Positions 53,986 through 63,154 of a stretch of 64,000 bases of DNA are shown in pieces. The notes below the pieces were generated by a model that was given only the letters and a program-made list of their open reading frames with translations, did not search any database and had not been told where the DNA came from. This stretch comes from Streptosporangiales bacterium (GTDB lineage Bacteria; Actinomycetota; Actinomycetes; Streptosporangiales; WHST01). Every line of letters starts with the position of its first letter. Positions within the stretch are counted from its first letter, which is position 1. A program made the translations under genes and the position numbers. The stretch is taken from contig WHST01000005.1 of the NCBI GenBank assembly GCA_009379955.1, positions 37,630 to 101,629 of the forward strand. The letters run 5' to 3'.

Positions 53986-54468
53986 GTGAGCGAGAAGAAG
54001 CGGAAGCGCAGCGCAGGGATCCTGCTCTACCGGCAGGGCGGCGGCACCCTCGAAGTGCTGCTCGGCCACATGGGCGGGCCCCTGTGGGCGCGCCGCGACG
54101 CGGCCGCCTGGTCGGTACCCAAGGGCGAGTACGAGCCGGCCGAGACGCCGGAGGCCGCGGCCCGCAGGGAGTTCCAGGAGGAGCTCGGCCTGCCGGTGCC
54201 CGACGGCGAGCTCGTCCCGCTCGGCGAGGTCGTCCAGTCCAGCGGCAAGGTCGTCACGGCCTGGGCGCTCGCCGGCGACCTCGACCCCTCCGCGGTCGTC
54301 CCCGGCACGTTCGAGATGGAGTGGCCGAAGGGCTCGGGACGCGTCCAGGAGTTCCCCGAGATCGACCGCGTCGCGTGGTTCACGCTGGACGAGGCCCGCG
54401 ACAAGCTGGTGAAGGGCCAGCGCCCCCTCCTCGACCGCCTCGCCGCAGCCGTGACGTCCGACCGTTGA
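53986..54468 (+). CDS. Nudix hydrolase
   Basis: A 160-residue Nudix protein. The Nudix box is complete: GEYEPAETPEAAARREFQEE followed by LG, with the metal Glu residues in REFQEEL. KRSAGILLYR and AWSVPKGEY are typical of the NUDIX group acting on diadenosine polyphosphates or nucleotide-like substrates; the substrate is not known. GTG at 53986 is divergent from the CNB gene. It ends at the second double hairpin. Confidence 0.9.
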   Translation: MSEKKRKRSAGILLYRQGGGTLEVLLGHMGGPLWARRDAAAWSVPKGEYEPAETPEAAARREFQEELGLPVPDGELVPLGEVVQSSGKVVTAWALAGDLDPSAVVPGTFEMEWPKGSGRVQEFPEIDRVAWFTLDEARDKLVKGQRPLLDRLAAAVTSDR

Positions 54469-54490
54469 TCCCGGCCTCTGCCCCTGCCCC

Positions 54491-54567
54491 GTTGATCACG
54501 TGAACGTGATCAACGGGGACTTCACCTCGTGCCGGGACGAGGTGAAGTCCACCTCCGTGAGGTGAAG
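54491..54567. repeat. Double-hairpin repeat (copy 2), bidirectional terminator
   Basis: Same layout as at 38951: GTTGATCACG, loop TGAA, complement (54491-54514); then a 16-nt arm at 54515-54530 and its partner at 54537-54552 around GCCGGG, with one mismatch near the base; then CGTGAGGTGAAGC. It sits between the convergent Nudix and MFS genes. Confidence 0.85.
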
Positions 54568-54571
54568 CACC

Positions 54572-55870
54572 TCACTCGGACGCCAGCGCGGCCGTGACCT
54601 GGCCGCCGCTCGTGACGGCACCCGCCGCACCGTCGCGTACCCACAGCAGCACCATGACGGCGCCGGCGACGGCGAGTGCGCCACCGACGACGAACGCGGC
54701 CGCGTAGCTGCCGGTCACCTGCACGATCGCACCGGTCACGATGGGCGCGAGGATGCCGGCGAGGGTCGAGCACATCTGGATGACACCGGCGAGACGTCCG
54801 GTGTGGCGGCCGGGCGCGACGGCGACGACGAGTGCCTGGTACTGGTAGCTCGCGAGCAGGAACAGCGTCGCGACGCAGACGAGCACGAGTCCCAGCGTCG
54901 GCGACGCGAGGAACGGCGACGGCGCGAAGCACGCGGCGGTCGCGAGCAGGCAGCCGACGATGATCCACTTGCGCGGCGTCACCAGGCTGCCGAACCGCTT
55001 GATCAACCGGTCGGCGACGAGGCCACCGCCGACGAGGCCGATGGTCGCGGAGATCCACGGCAGCGTCGCGAGACCAGCGAGGTCGGCCTTGTCGACGCCG
55101 CGCGCGTCGACGAGGTACTGCGGGTACCAGGTGAGGAACATGAACAGCACCCACGAGTACGCGAAGAACGCCATGGACAGCGCGATGACGTACCTGCTGC
55201 GGAGCAGCTCCCAGAAGCGACCCGAGTCGCGCTTGCCGTCGCTCTCCTCGGCGGAGACGTGGTCGGCCGTGATGTACGCCGTCTCCGCCTCGTTCGCGCG
55301 CGGGTGCACCTTCGGCCCGTCGCGGGCGACGATCCACCACATGACGGTCCACACGACGCCGACGGAGCCGAGCAGCACGAACGCCCAGCGCCAGCCGAGC
55401 GTCGTGCACGCCCACACGACGAACGGGGTCGCGATGATCGGCCCGACCGTCGTGCCCGACCGGGCGAGGTTGAGCATCGAGGACGTCAGCCGGCGCGGGA
55501 ACCAGCTCGCCGTCAGCTTCGTGCTGATCGGCGCCTGTGGCCCTTCGCCCGCGCCGAACAGCAGCCGCGCGACGATGAACGACCCGGCGTTCCACGCGCT
55601 CGCCGTCAGCGGGATCGTCAGCGACCACACGAGCATGCAGATCGTGTAGGCGCGGCGCACCCCCACCCGGTCCGCCATGATGCCGCCGATGAGGGCGAAC
55701 GGTGAGTACGTCCAGAAAAACGCGCTGAGGATGACGCCCCACACCGCCGGCGCGAAGTCGAACTCCGCGAGGATGAACGGCGCGGCCACCGACAGCGCGA
55801 TCCGGTCCCCGTAGTTGATCAGGCAGGCCATGAAGTTCATGGCGAACACCTGGTAGCGCACCTTGGTCAT
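54572..55870 (-). CDS. MFS transporter, anion:cation symporter (phthalate permease-like) family
   Basis: A 432-residue transporter with twelve hydrophobic helices. NYGDRIALSVAAPFI near residue 20, FWTYSPFALIGGIMADRVG and the RLLFGAGEGPQAPIS block fit the ACS family (GudP/tartrate/phthalate-type), which take up organic acids with H+ or Na+. It is the third gene of the E1 operon (18 bp after E1 beta), so it may import the acid degraded by this cluster. Confidence 0.9.
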   Translation of the reverse strand: MTKVRYQVFAMNFMACLINYGDRIALSVAAPFILAEFDFAPAVWGVILSAFFWTYSPFALIGGIMADRVGVRRAYTICMLVWSLTIPLTASAWNAGSFIVARLLFGAGEGPQAPISTKLTASWFPRRLTSSMLNLARSGTTVGPIIATPFVVWACTTLGWRWAFVLLGSVGVVWTVMWWIVARDGPKVHPRANEAETAYITADHVSAEESDGKRDSGRFWELLRSRYVIALSMAFFAYSWVLFMFLTWYPQYLVDARGVDKADLAGLATLPWISATIGLVGGGLVADRLIKRFGSLVTPRKWIIVGCLLATAACFAPSPFLASPTLGLVLVCVATLFLLASYQYQALVVAVAPGRHTGRLAGVIQMCSTLAGILAPIVTGAIVQVTGSYAAAFVVGGALAVAGAVMVLLWVRDGAAGAVTSGGQVTAALASE

Positions 55871-55888
55871 CGTCGACTCCAGCAGTGG

Positions 55889-56875
55889 TCAGGCGGCTGT
55901 GAACTCGCGCAGCGCGTGGTGGACGGTGTCGGCGTCGGGGAGCAGGGCGGCGGCGAGCTCGGGAGCGGCCGGGATCCGGGTGGCAGGAGCGCCGACGCGC
56001 AGCGGCCGCCCGGACAGCACGCCGGCCTCGGCCGCGCGTGTGACGACCTCGGCCCCGAAGCCCGCGCACACGCCGGCCTCGTGGACGACGGCGAGACGCC
56101 CGCCGGTGCGCGCGACCGCCCGCAGCACGGTGTCGTCGTCGAACGGGTTGAGCCACGGCGTCTCGACCACCGTGACCGCCACCGACTGCTCGGCGAGCCG
56201 GTCGGCGGCGGCGAGCACCTGGTGCGTGACCGCGCCCCACGTGACCACGGTCGCGGCATCGCCCGTGCGGCGGACGTGCGAGCCGCCGATCCGCGACACC
56301 GGTCGGCCGGTGACGATCTCCTGCTTCTCGCCGAAGTAGAGCGTGCGGTTGTCGACCACGACGACCGGGTCGTCGTCGTGCACGGCCGCGACCATCGCGT
56401 CGTACGCGTCCTGCGGTGTCGACGGCATCACCACGCGCAGGCCCGGCGTGTGCAACAGGAACGCCTCGAGGTTCTGCGAGTGCTGCGCGCACGCGCCCGG
56501 CGAGTTGCCCTGCTGAGTGCGCACCACGAGCGGAGCGGTCAGCCGGCCCTCGGAGACGTAACGCACGTTGGCTGCCTGGTTGACGAGCTGGTCGAGCGCG
56601 ACGAGCAGGAAGTCGGCCCACATGATCTCGACGATCGGCCGGCGACCCATCATCGCCGCCCCGACGGCCGAGCCGAGGATGGCCGACTCGCTGATCGGGG
56701 TGTCGAAGACCCGGTCGCCGAAGTCCTTCCACAGCCCGCGCGTCACGCCGTGCACCCCGCCGGGCTTCGCGACGTCCTCGCCGTAGAGCAGCGTCTCCGG
56801 GACGTCGGCGAGGCAGCGGCGCAGCGCGGCGTTGACGGCGCCGGCGTAGTTGACCGTCAGCGTCGACTCAGGCAT
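55889..56875 (-). CDS. 2-oxoacid/acetoin dehydrogenase-type E1 beta subunit
   Basis: A 328-residue transketolase-fold beta subunit. ETLLYGEDVAKPGGVHGVTR, FDTPISESAILGSAVGAAMM, PIVEIMWADFLLVALDQLVN and NSPGACAQHSQNLEAF match E1 beta of acetoin and pyruvate dehydrogenases. The alpha-subunit gene overlaps its start by 8 nt. No E2 or E3 gene is present in the window. Confidence 0.92.
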   Translation of the reverse strand: MPESTLTVNYAGAVNAALRRCLADVPETLLYGEDVAKPGGVHGVTRGLWKDFGDRVFDTPISESAILGSAVGAAMMGRRPIVEIMWADFLLVALDQLVNQAANVRYVSEGRLTAPLVVRTQQGNSPGACAQHSQNLEAFLLHTPGLRVVMPSTPQDAYDAMVAAVHDDDPVVVVDNRTLYFGEKQEIVTGRPVSRIGGSHVRRTGDAATVVTWGAVTHQVLAAADRLAEQSVAVTVVETPWLNPFDDDTVLRAVARTGGRLAVVHEAGVCAGFGAEVVTRAAEAGVLSGRPLRVGAPATRIPAAPELAAALLPDADTVHHALREFTAA

Positions 56876-57806
56876 ACAGGTGCTCCCTCACGCGTGCGGC
56901 GTCGGCGGGCGGATCCGCGAGCGCGGCCGCGGCAGCGCGGTCAACCTCGTCGCGGGCGCGCGCCTCGATCGCGGCGCCGTCGAGCCCCTCCCGTGCCAGT
57001 GCCGCTTGGGCCCGCGCGATCGGCTCGGCCTCGGCGTCGGCGGCGAGCTCGTCGCGGGTGCGGTACTGCTGCGGGTCACCCACGTAGTGCCCGACGAGCC
57101 GCTGCGTCACGAGCTCGACGAACGCGGGGCCACCACCCTCCCTCGCCGCCTCGGCCAGGTCGGCGACCACCTCGCGCACCGCCGCCGGGTCGTTGCCGTC
57201 GACGCGTACGGCCGGTATGCCGAGTGCGACGGCACGGTCGGTGAGCCGGTCGCCGCGCATCATGTCGCGGATCGGCGTGAGCTCTGAGTACCTGTTGTTC
57301 TCGCAGCAGAAGAGCACCGGCAGGTCGAGGACCGCGGCGAAGTTCATCGCCTCGTGCACCGCGCCCTGGTTCATCGCGCCGTCGCCGAAGACCGTGACGG
57401 CGAGGCGGTCGGTGCCGTCGTGGCGTCCGGCCAGCGCCGCGCCGACGGCGTGCGACGCGCCGGCACCGACGATGGAGTTCTCGCCGTGGAAGCCGTGCTC
57501 GGGAGCGCTGAGGTACGCCGACCCGCCGCGACCGCCGTTGACCCCGGTGGCGCGCCCGAGCAGCTCGGCGAACAGCGGCCGCAGCGGCGCGCCGCGCGCG
57601 ATCGCCCAGCCGTGCCCACGGTAGGTGGCGAAGAGCGCGTCACCCTCGGCGAGCTCGCCGCAGACGCCGACGGGCCCCGCCTCCTGGCCGATGCACAGGT
57701 GGACCGACCCGCGGACGTCGCCGGAACCGCACCACGCCTGCACCCTCTCCTCGAAGGCCCTGATCCGCCACATCGCGTGCAGGTCGGCCTCGAGCCGTTC
57801 GCGCAT
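56868..57806 (-). CDS. 2-oxoacid/acetoin dehydrogenase-type E1 alpha subunit
   Basis: A 312-residue ThDP-binding alpha subunit. The ThDP motif starts FGDGAMNQGAVHEAMNFAAV and ends CCENNRYSE. Other blocks are RGSVHLCIGQEAGPVGVCGE and YRGHGWAIARGAPLRPLF, and the phosphorylation-loop-like RGGSAYLSAPEHGFHGENSI. It pairs with the beta subunit downstream. It is the first gene of the operon, divergent from the lyase operon, with one CAAACGTTTG operator 22 bp before its ATG. Confidence 0.93.
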   Translation of the reverse strand: MRERLEADLHAMWRIRAFEERVQAWCGSGDVRGSVHLCIGQEAGPVGVCGELAEGDALFATYRGHGWAIARGAPLRPLFAELLGRATGVNGGRGGSAYLSAPEHGFHGENSIVGAGASHAVGAALAGRHDGTDRLAVTVFGDGAMNQGAVHEAMNFAAVLDLPVLFCCENNRYSELTPIRDMMRGDRLTDRAVALGIPAVRVDGNDPAAVREVVADLAEAAREGGGPAFVELVTQRLVGHYVGDPQQYRTRDELAADAEAEPIARAQAALAREGLDGAAIEARARDEVDRAAAAALADPPADAARVREHLYA

Positions 57807-57827
57807 CCTCGCGCACCTCTCTGCAGA

Positions 57828-57837
57828 CAAACGTTTG
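57828..57837. promoter_or_regulatory. LacI-type operator, E1 side
   Basis: CAAACGTTTG, a perfect palindrome with central CG, within AGACAAACGTTTGACC. It lies 22 bp upstream of the E1 alpha start. Probably bound by the LacI regulator encoded at 61528. Confidence 0.8.
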
Positions 57838-57905
57838 ACCGCACTGTAGACGCGGGTCGCCCGGAGCGCAAGGTTGCCAGTGAACCCCGACCGCTCTACG
57901 GTAGA

Positions 57906-57915
57906 CAAACGTTTG
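57906..57915. promoter_or_regulatory. LacI-type operator, lyase side
   Basis: A second CAAACGTTTG within TAGACAAACGTTTGATC, 46 bp upstream of the lyase start. The two copies are 78 bp apart, one near each divergent promoter. Confidence 0.8.
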
Positions 57916-57961
57916 ATCGTCGAGACGAAGCGGGGAGCACCATGCGGGACGGGGCGACGCC

Positions 57962-59311
57962 GTGAGCATGCAGCGGTTCGAGCTGCTCGTCGGGCTCTAC
58001 GGCGACGACCGCACCGCGCAGATCCTCTCCGCGGACGCGTCGATCCGCTCCTGGCTGCGCTTCGAGTCCGCGCTCGCCGCGGCCCAGGCGGACGTCGGCG
58101 TGCTCACCGCGGAGGACGCCGGCGCGATCGCGACGGCCGCGGTGCCGGAGAACGTCGACGCCGACCGGCTCTGGAAGGAGTCGCGCAACGTCGGCTACCC
58201 GATCCTGTCGCTCGTCCGCCAGATCGACGCCGCGCTCCCCGAGGATCGCCGCGGCCGGGTGCACTACGGCGCGACGACACAGGACGTCATGGACACCGGA
58301 CTCGCCCTCCAGCTCGACGAGGCGGCGGCGCGGCTGTCCGAGCTGCTCGCGTCCCTCGGCGACGCCCTGGCGCTGCTGGCGGAACGCCACGTCGACACGG
58401 TCGTCGCGGCTCGCACGCACGCGCTGCAGGCCGTCCCCACCACGTTCGGCGCGAAGGTCGCGACGTACGTCGGCGAGCTCGCCCGCCACCGCGACCGGCT
58501 CGCCGCCGCGCGCGAACGCACCGCTCTGGTCTCGCTGTTCGGCGCGGGCGGCACGTCGGCGGCGTACGGCGAGCACGCCACTGCCATCCGCCACCGGGTC
58601 GCCGAGCTGCTCGGCCTCGGCACGACCGACGTCCCGTGGCATGTCGCGCGCGACGGGATCACCGAGTTCGGCACCGTCTGCGCGCTGCTCTGCGCGACCT
58701 GTGCGCGTCTCGCGCGCGAGGTCGTCGACCTGTCGCGTACCGAGATCGGGGAGGTCGCGGAGGCCGCCGGCCACCTGCGCGGCGCGTCGTCCACCATGCC
58801 GCAGAAGGTGAACCCGATCGAGTCCGAGGCCGTGATCGGGATGGCGGCGACGGCGGGTGCGCTCACCTCGGCGCTCTTCCGCGCGATGGAGGCAGGGCAC
58901 GAGCGCGCGGCCGGGGAGTGGCAGATCGAGTGGCAGGCGCTGCCGCAGCTCGTCGTGCTCGCCGCGGGCTGCCTGCGCTCGGCCGGCTCGATCGCGTCGG
59001 GCCTACAGGTCTTCCCCGACGCCATGCGCCGCAACCTCGACGCGGACGGCGGCATGGTGATGGCCGAGGCGTACATGATGCGGCTGGCACCCGTCCTCGG
59101 CCGGGAGAACGCGCACGACGTCGTCTACGACGCGGTGCGCACCTGCCGCACCACCGGCAGGCCGCTCGCGGAGGTCCTCGGCGAGGTGCTGCCCGCCGAG
59201 GCCGCGCGTGCCGTCGCGACGGAGCTCGCGCCCGAGTCGTACGTCGGGCGCCCGCACGAGACCGTACGCGCCGCGCTCGCAAGGTGGCGCGACCCGCAGA
59301 TCGACAGCTGA
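57962..59311 (+). CDS. Fumarase/aspartase superfamily lyase, 3-carboxymuconate cycloisomerase-like
   Basis: A 449-residue member of the aspartase/fumarase superfamily. The signature loop is ASSTMPQKVNPIESEAVIG, with HYGATTQDVMDTGLALQL (substrate Thr) and RTHALQAVPTTFGAKVA. The pattern is closest to PcaB and adenylosuccinate lyase. It probably performs beta-elimination or cycloisomerisation of a polycarboxylate. Start is GTG at 57962 (ATG at 57968 possible). It leads a five-gene operon. Confidence 0.88.
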   Translation: MSMQRFELLVGLYGDDRTAQILSADASIRSWLRFESALAAAQADVGVLTAEDAGAIATAAVPENVDADRLWKESRNVGYPILSLVRQIDAALPEDRRGRVHYGATTQDVMDTGLALQLDEAAARLSELLASLGDALALLAERHVDTVVAARTHALQAVPTTFGAKVATYVGELARHRDRLAAARERTALVSLFGAGGTSAAYGEHATAIRHRVAELLGLGTTDVPWHVARDGITEFGTVCALLCATCARLAREVVDLSRTEIGEVAEAAGHLRGASSTMPQKVNPIESEAVIGMAATAGALTSALFRAMEAGHERAAGEWQIEWQALPQLVVLAAGCLRSAGSIASGLQVFPDAMRRNLDADGGMVMAEAYMMRLAPVLGRENAHDVVYDAVRTCRTTGRPLAEVLGEVLPAEAARAVATELAPESYVGRPHETVRAALARWRDPQIDS

Positions 59312-59322
59312 ACGGAGCGAGC

Positions 59323-60102
59323 ATGGGACGGTTCGACGGGCGCACGACAGTGGTGTCCGGCGCGGGCGGCGGCATCGGCCGGGCGTGCGCCCTGCTGCTC
59401 GCCGCCGAGGGCGCACGCGTGGCGTCGTTCGACCTCGCCGACGAGCAAGCGCGCGAGACCGCGGCTCTCGTCACCGCAGCCGGCGGGATGGCCGCGGCGT
59501 ACACCGTCGACGTCACGTCGGCGGGTGCGGTCGACGACGCGGTGGAGCGCGCGGAGCGCGACCTCGGCCCCGTCACGCTCGCGGTGAGCGCCGCGGGGAT
59601 CATCCGCAACGCCCCGTTCCTCGAGCTGTCGGAGGCGTCCTGGGACACCACGATGGCGGTGAACCTGAAGGGCACGTTCCTGCTCCTGCAGGCGGTGGCA
59701 CGACGTGCCGTCGCGCACGGCGGTGGGTCGCTGGTGGCGATCGCGTCGGTCGCGGCGCGGGGCGGTCGCGCGACGAGCGCCGACTACGCGGCGAGCAAGG
59801 CGGGTGTCGTGAGCCTCGTCCGCTCCGCCGCGCTCGCACTCGCCGACGCGGGAGTCACCGTCAACGCCGTGTGCCCCGGCATCGTCGACACCCCGATGAC
59901 GAGGGCGATCCACGTGGAGCGCGCGGCGATCGCCGGCATCACCCCGCAGGAGTCGTTCGAACGGCTGGCCGCGACGATCCCGCTCGGCCGGATCGAGACG
60001 CCGCAGGAGGTCGCCGAGTCCGTGGCGTTCCTGCTGTCACCCGCGGCGTCGTACGTCACCGGCCAGGCGTTGAACGTCTGCGGCGGCCTGGAGATGGACT
60101 GA
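59323..60102 (+). CDS. Short-chain dehydrogenase/reductase
   Basis: A 259-residue classical SDR. The NAD(P) motif is SGAGGGIGRACALLLA, NAG appears as SAAG, and the catalytic Ser-Tyr-Lys are in VAIASVAARGG and ADYAASKAGVVSLV. The C-terminal YVTGQALNVCGG is typical. It lies 11 bp after the lyase gene. Its substrate is an unknown hydroxy or keto intermediate of the same pathway. Confidence 0.94.
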   Translation: MGRFDGRTTVVSGAGGGIGRACALLLAAEGARVASFDLADEQARETAALVTAAGGMAAAYTVDVTSAGAVDDAVERAERDLGPVTLAVSAAGIIRNAPFLELSEASWDTTMAVNLKGTFLLLQAVARRAVAHGGGSLVAIASVAARGGRATSADYAASKAGVVSLVRSAALALADAGVTVNAVCPGIVDTPMTRAIHVERAAIAGITPQESFERLAATIPLGRIETPQEVAESVAFLLSPAASYVTGQALNVCGGLEMD

Positions 60103-60116
60103 GCGAGAGGAACCGC

Positions 60117-60599
60117 ATGCTGCACGGTGTCTGGCACTTCAGCTTCACCGTCGCCGACCTGGACAGGTCGGTGGCGTTCTACGTCGACCAGCTCGGGTTC
60201 GTGCTCGTCCACACCCAGGAGCAGAGCAACGAGTACACGAGCCGGCTGGTCGGCTATCCCGACGCTCACCTGCGCGTGGCGCAGCTCGCGGTGCCCGGCC
60301 AGCCGCGCGGCCTGTCGAGCCACGACCTCGAGCTCGTGCAGTACGTCCACCCCAAGGGCTCGCGCGGCGAGGCAGAGATCTGCAACCCCGGCGCGGCACA
60401 CCTCGCGCTGACCGTCGACGACGCGCACGCACAGTACGACCGGCTCGTCGCCGCGGGCGTGCGCTTCTACTCGCCACCCAACGCGATCACCGCGGGCGTC
60501 AACGAGGGCGGCTGGACCTGCTACTTCGAGGACCCCGACGAGATCGTCCTGGAGATGGTGCAACCGCCCGCACACCGACTCGCGGAGGCGACGTCATGA
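60117..60599 (+). CDS. VOC (glyoxalase/bleomycin resistance) family protein
   Basis: A 160-residue VOC metalloenzyme-fold protein. The two beta-alpha-beta modules begin VWHFSFTVADLDRSVAFYVD (His ligand) and AAHLALTVDDAHAQYDRLVA (His ligand), and the last Glu lies in DPDEIVLEMVQ. Ligands His, Glu, His, Glu are plausible, so it may be a dioxygenase, isomerase or epimerase. It overlaps the next gene by 4 nt. Confidence 0.88.
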   Translation: MLHGVWHFSFTVADLDRSVAFYVDQLGFVLVHTQEQSNEYTSRLVGYPDAHLRVAQLAVPGQPRGLSSHDLELVQYVHPKGSRGEAEICNPGAAHLALTVDDAHAQYDRLVAAGVRFYSPPNAITAGVNEGGWTCYFEDPDEIVLEMVQPPAHRLAEATS

Positions 60600-61492
60600 A
60601 CGACGATGCGATCGTCGCGCTGTTCGACCGTTGTTCCAACACCGGACGCTGGGGCGATGACGACGAGCTCGGCACGCTCAACCACATCACCGACGCCAAG
60701 CGCCTTGCGGCCGCCGGCCTCGTCCGGCACGGGCGCACGGTGTCGATCGGCAAGGACCTCTCGACCGTCGCGGACCGGCTCAACACCGTCCCGATGGTGC
60801 ACCGCCTGCTGTACGACCAGGAGACGCCGGTGTCGGCGCTCGACAGCGTCGATGTGGCGCCGCACGGCTTCGCGATCACCCACCTCGATGCGGTCGCGCA
60901 CATCTTCTGGCGCGGCAACGCGTACAACGGCAGGCGTGCGGCCGACGTGTGGCGTTCGACCGGCGGACTGACCACCGGATCAGTGCACGCCCAGCGCGAC
61001 GGCATCATCACCAGGGGCGTGCTGCTCGACGTCGCCGGCGTCCGCGGCGTGCCGTACCTGCCGCCTGGCGACACCGTCACCCCCGACGATCTGACGGCCG
61101 CCGAGGAGCGTGCGGGCGTACGTGTCGAGACCGGCGACGCGATCTTCGTGCACGTGGGCGTGGAGCGGCGCGAGGCCGAGCACGGCATCGAGGATCCGAG
61201 CCTGCGCGCGGGGCTCGACGCCGCGTGCCTACCGTGGCTCTTCGACCGCGAGGTGGCGGTGTACAGCGGCGACTGCGTCGAGCGGGTCCCGTACCCCAGC
61301 GAGGCGGTTCCGCTGCCACTGCACCAGATCGGGCTGGTCGCGATGGGACTGGTGCTGCTCGACTGCCCGCGCCTCGCCGACCTCGTCGCGACCTGCACAG
61401 AGCTGGAGACGAGCGCGTTCCTGCTCACCGTCGCCCCGTTACGCATCCCCGGCGGCACCGGATCCGCGGTCAACCCGCTGTGCCTGTTCTGA
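60596..61492 (+). CDS. Cyclase family protein (kynurenine formamidase-like hydrolase)
   Basis: A 298-residue member of the cyclase/KynB superfamily with the motif GFAITHLDAVAHIFW (HxxTHxDxxxH type, Zn/Mn ligands) and GWG-like opening NTGRWGDDDELGTLNHI. The family hydrolyses amides, lactones or ring compounds. One leucine near the C-terminus (61439-61441) uses TTA. It overlaps the VOC gene and is the fourth gene of the operon. Confidence 0.88.
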   Translation: MNDDAIVALFDRCSNTGRWGDDDELGTLNHITDAKRLAAAGLVRHGRTVSIGKDLSTVADRLNTVPMVHRLLYDQETPVSALDSVDVAPHGFAITHLDAVAHIFWRGNAYNGRRAADVWRSTGGLTTGSVHAQRDGIITRGVLLDVAGVRGVPYLPPGDTVTPDDLTAAEERAGVRVETGDAIFVHVGVERREAEHGIEDPSLRAGLDAACLPWLFDREVAVYSGDCVERVPYPSEAVPLPLHQIGLVAMGLVLLDCPRLADLVATCTELETSAFLLTVAPLRIPGGTGSAVNPLCLF

Positions 61493-61527
61493 GAGGCCGA
61501 CCGCCGGAGGAGTCCTAGGGTGGGTGG

Positions 61528-62571
61528 ATGACGCAGAGCACGCCGCCGCAGCGGGGCACCCAGGCGAAGGTCACGCTCGCCGACGTGGCGACGCTGGCCC
61601 GGGTCGACCGGTCGGTGGTGTCACGGGTGATCAACGGCGACCCGCGGCTCAACGTGCGCCCGGAGACCAGGCAGCGCGTGCTCGACACCGTCGAGAAGCT
61701 CGGTTACCGGCCCAACGCGGCGGCTCGCAGCCTGCGTACCGCGCGCGCGTACATGTACGGCCTGTTCATCCCCGACTTCGCGAACCCCGTCTACGCCGAG
61801 ATCATCAAGGGCGCCGAAGCGGCCGCCGGCCGGCTCGGGTTCGGGCTGATGACCGCGAGCTCGGTGGGCGTGGGACTCGGCGTCGAGCACTACGCCGACC
61901 TGCTCGCCCAGGGCCGCGTCGACGGCATGCTCTTCGCAGGAGAGGAGTCCGGGCGCGAGCTGGAACGGTTGCGGGACAGGCGGATCCCGTGGCTGCTCGT
62001 CAACCGCCGCGTCGAGGGCTCGGACCGTTACGTCATCCTCGACGACGAGGACGGCAGCAAGCGCGCCGTCGAGCACCTCGTGTCGCTCGGCCACGTGCGC
62101 ATCGGCCACGTCGCCGGCCCCGAGATCGCCGACACCGCACGCCGGCGCAAGGCGGGCTACGTCGCGGCCATGACGCGCGCCGGCCTCGACCCCGACCCGC
62201 GCCTGGTCGTCCACGCCGACTACACGCCGACCGGCGGCGCCGAGGCGATGACGGCGCTGCTCGCCGTCGACCCGCCGCCCACCGCCGTGTTCGTCGCCAA
62301 CGCCGCGTCCGCCGTCGGCTGCCTGCACGCCGCACACCTGCAAGGATTCACCGTGCCGCGCGACGTCTCCGTGGTCGCCGTGCACGACATGGCGTTCGCG
62401 AGTCACCTCACCCCGGCGCTGACAACCGTACGGATGCCCCTGGAGCAACTGGGCCGCCGCGCCCTGGAGGTGCTGGCGTCCCACGGTCCCGACGAGCCGA
62501 TCCGCGAGGTCGTCACCGAGCCGGTCGAGATGCTGGTGCGCGACTCGACGGCTCCCCCGCGCCCCTCGTGA
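61528..62571 (+). CDS. LacI family regulator of the catabolic cluster
   Basis: A 347-residue LacI protein. The helix-turn-helix reads VTLADVATLARVDRSVVSRV then INGDPRLNV, with the hinge NAAARSLRTARAYMYG. The sensor domain has IKGAEAAAGRLGFGLMTASS and TAVFVANAASAVGCLHAAH. It lies 35 bp after the cyclase gene and probably binds the two CAAACGTTTG sites at 57.8-57.9 kb. No such site precedes its own gene, so it is likely co-transcribed with the operon. Confidence 0.93.
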   Translation: MTQSTPPQRGTQAKVTLADVATLARVDRSVVSRVINGDPRLNVRPETRQRVLDTVEKLGYRPNAAARSLRTARAYMYGLFIPDFANPVYAEIIKGAEAAAGRLGFGLMTASSVGVGLGVEHYADLLAQGRVDGMLFAGEESGRELERLRDRRIPWLLVNRRVEGSDRYVILDDEDGSKRAVEHLVSLGHVRIGHVAGPEIADTARRRKAGYVAAMTRAGLDPDPRLVVHADYTPTGGAEAMTALLAVDPPPTAVFVANAASAVGCLHAAHLQGFTVPRDVSVVAVHDMAFASHLTPALTTVRMPLEQLGRRALEVLASHGPDEPIREVVTEPVEMLVRDSTAPPRPS

Positions 62572-62581
62572 CGGCAGCGAC

Positions 62582-63154
62582 TCAGTGCGCCTCGCAGCGG
62601 CGGGAGAGGCGGACCAGGGCGTAGGCCGTAAGGCTCACGGACAGCGGGAGCAGCGGCGGCGCGACCGCCGTCGCCATCGCCGCCATGGCGATGACCGCCA
62701 TGCCGAGCACCGTGGTGACGGGGTGGCGGACGGCGAGCGCCGCGGAGTCGCGCAGCAACGTCCGGCGCGACGACCCGTCCCTGGCGAGGAGCGCGAACAC
62801 CTGGACGAGCATGGCGGTGAGGATCAGCGCCGCGGCGACCGCGACGCCGAGGACGAGGGCGCGAAACGGCGCGCCGTCGGCTCGGAGGCCGTAGCTGACG
62901 TCGACCACCAGCACCGCGGCCGCGACCAGGGCGAGCACGCCGACGACAAGGCTCTCCCGCCAGCGCCGCCTGAAGCCCTCGACGAACGTCGCCCAGACCG
63001 GCGGCGGTCCCTCGTCCCATGCGCTCATCACCGTGAACAACGCCACCGTCGCCGGCCCTATGGTCACGACGGGCACGCACGCGACTACCCACAGGATGCC
63101 CGCACCGAGGACGCACCACAGTGCGTCGGCCGCCCGGCCGAGCGGCGTGCTCAT
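62582..63154 (-). CDS. DUF624-like membrane protein
   Basis: A 190-residue protein with about five membrane helices and the YesL/DUF624 start (MSTPLGRAADALWCVLGAGI, then VPVVTIGPATVALFTVM). YesL-like proteins often accompany sugar importers, but none is next to this one. The ATG at 63154 overlaps the stop of the aminotransferase-domain gene by 4 nt, so they are co-translated. Function is unknown. Confidence 0.82.
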   Translation of the reverse strand: MSTPLGRAADALWCVLGAGILWVVACVPVVTIGPATVALFTVMSAWDEGPPPVWATFVEGFRRRWRESLVVGVLALVAAAVLVVDVSYGLRADGAPFRALVLGVAVAAALILTAMLVQVFALLARDGSSRRTLLRDSAALAVRHPVTTVLGMAVIAMAAMATAVAPPLLPLSVSLTAYALVRLSRRCEAH

